A DNA stretch of 64,000 nt from Sediminispirochaeta bajacaliforniensis DSM 16054 (lineage in GTDB: Bacteria; Spirochaetota; Spirochaetia; DSM-16054; Sediminispirochaetaceae): the NCBI RefSeq assembly GCF_000378205.1, contig NZ_KB899421.1:1-64000 (forward strand). Reading direction: 5' to 3'. Position 1 is the first letter of the stretch; every line of letters starts with the position of its first letter. Below the pieces are notes generated by a model. The model did not search any database and was not told the origin of the DNA. It was given only the letters and a program-made list of their open reading frames with translations. Below are positions 63,965-64,000 of this stretch, piece by piece. Both the position numbers and the translations under genes were made by a program.

Positions 63965-64000
63965 AATCTGTTCTTCTCCGATTTATGTGGTAAACTGTTC

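Overview
The window looks like chromosome from a free-living, diderm member of the Spirochaetota, close to the Spirochaeta/Sediminispirochaeta type. The reasons are: roughly balanced base composition; many TTG starts behind strong Shine-Dalgarno sites; a very long GreA fused to a large helical N-terminus, which I know only from spirochaetes; several spirochaete-type envelope proteins of unknown function; and BamA, TamB, Skp and LptF/G showing an outer membrane. The genus is inference, and nothing in the window fixes the species.

Layout. 1-12.6 kb: a long acidic protein cut by the window edge, FtsB/DivIC-like and Sua5/YrdC genes, DUF1015, thiamine pyrophosphokinase, a large spirochaetal protein, a HIT/SPFH-like/HAD cluster, methionine aminopeptidase, and a Cpx-like three-gene stress system (lipidated LTxxQ protein, OmpR-type regulator, sensor kinase). 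12.6-20.4 kb: an accessory, more AT-rich stretch ending at the 3' end of ssrA (tmRNA). It holds envelope proteins of unknown function, a PanE-like reductase, a seven-repeat FG-GAP lipoprotein, a badly decayed formylglycine-generating-enzyme-like pseudogene, an AraC regulator, an HTH fragment without a start codon, and an integrase lacking its N-terminal domain. It reads as a degraded element integrated at ssrA.

20.4-32.3 kb: tmRNA, lipid kinase, smpB, a PEGA/FGE-like membrane protein, a signal peptidase I followed by a paralogue that lacks both catalytic residues, hemW, then yebC-ruvC-ruvA-ruvB-queA and tmk. 32.4-43.3 kb: an outer-membrane biogenesis operon (tamB, bamA, skp-like) running into mutS and comF. 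43.3-52.8 kb: a transcription/translation operon (rimP-nusA-infB-rbfA-truB-ribF-rpsO-pnp-dut) whose first gene is preceded by an intrinsic terminator with no room for a promoter after it, which suggests attenuation. 52.8-64 kb: lptF, lptG, tgt, murJ, a HEAT-repeat exported protein, a VWA-domain membrane protein and the giant GreA.

The points most worth following are the Cpx-like system with a GTAAC-N5-GTAAC site upstream, the inactive signal peptidase paralogue next to the active one, the terminator in the rimP-nusA-infB leader together with a zinc-ribbon tail on NusA, the giant GreA with an embedded small beta-barrel-like module, and the decayed island at ssrA. I saw no CRISPR array, no intact insertion sequence and no ordinary tRNA gene.
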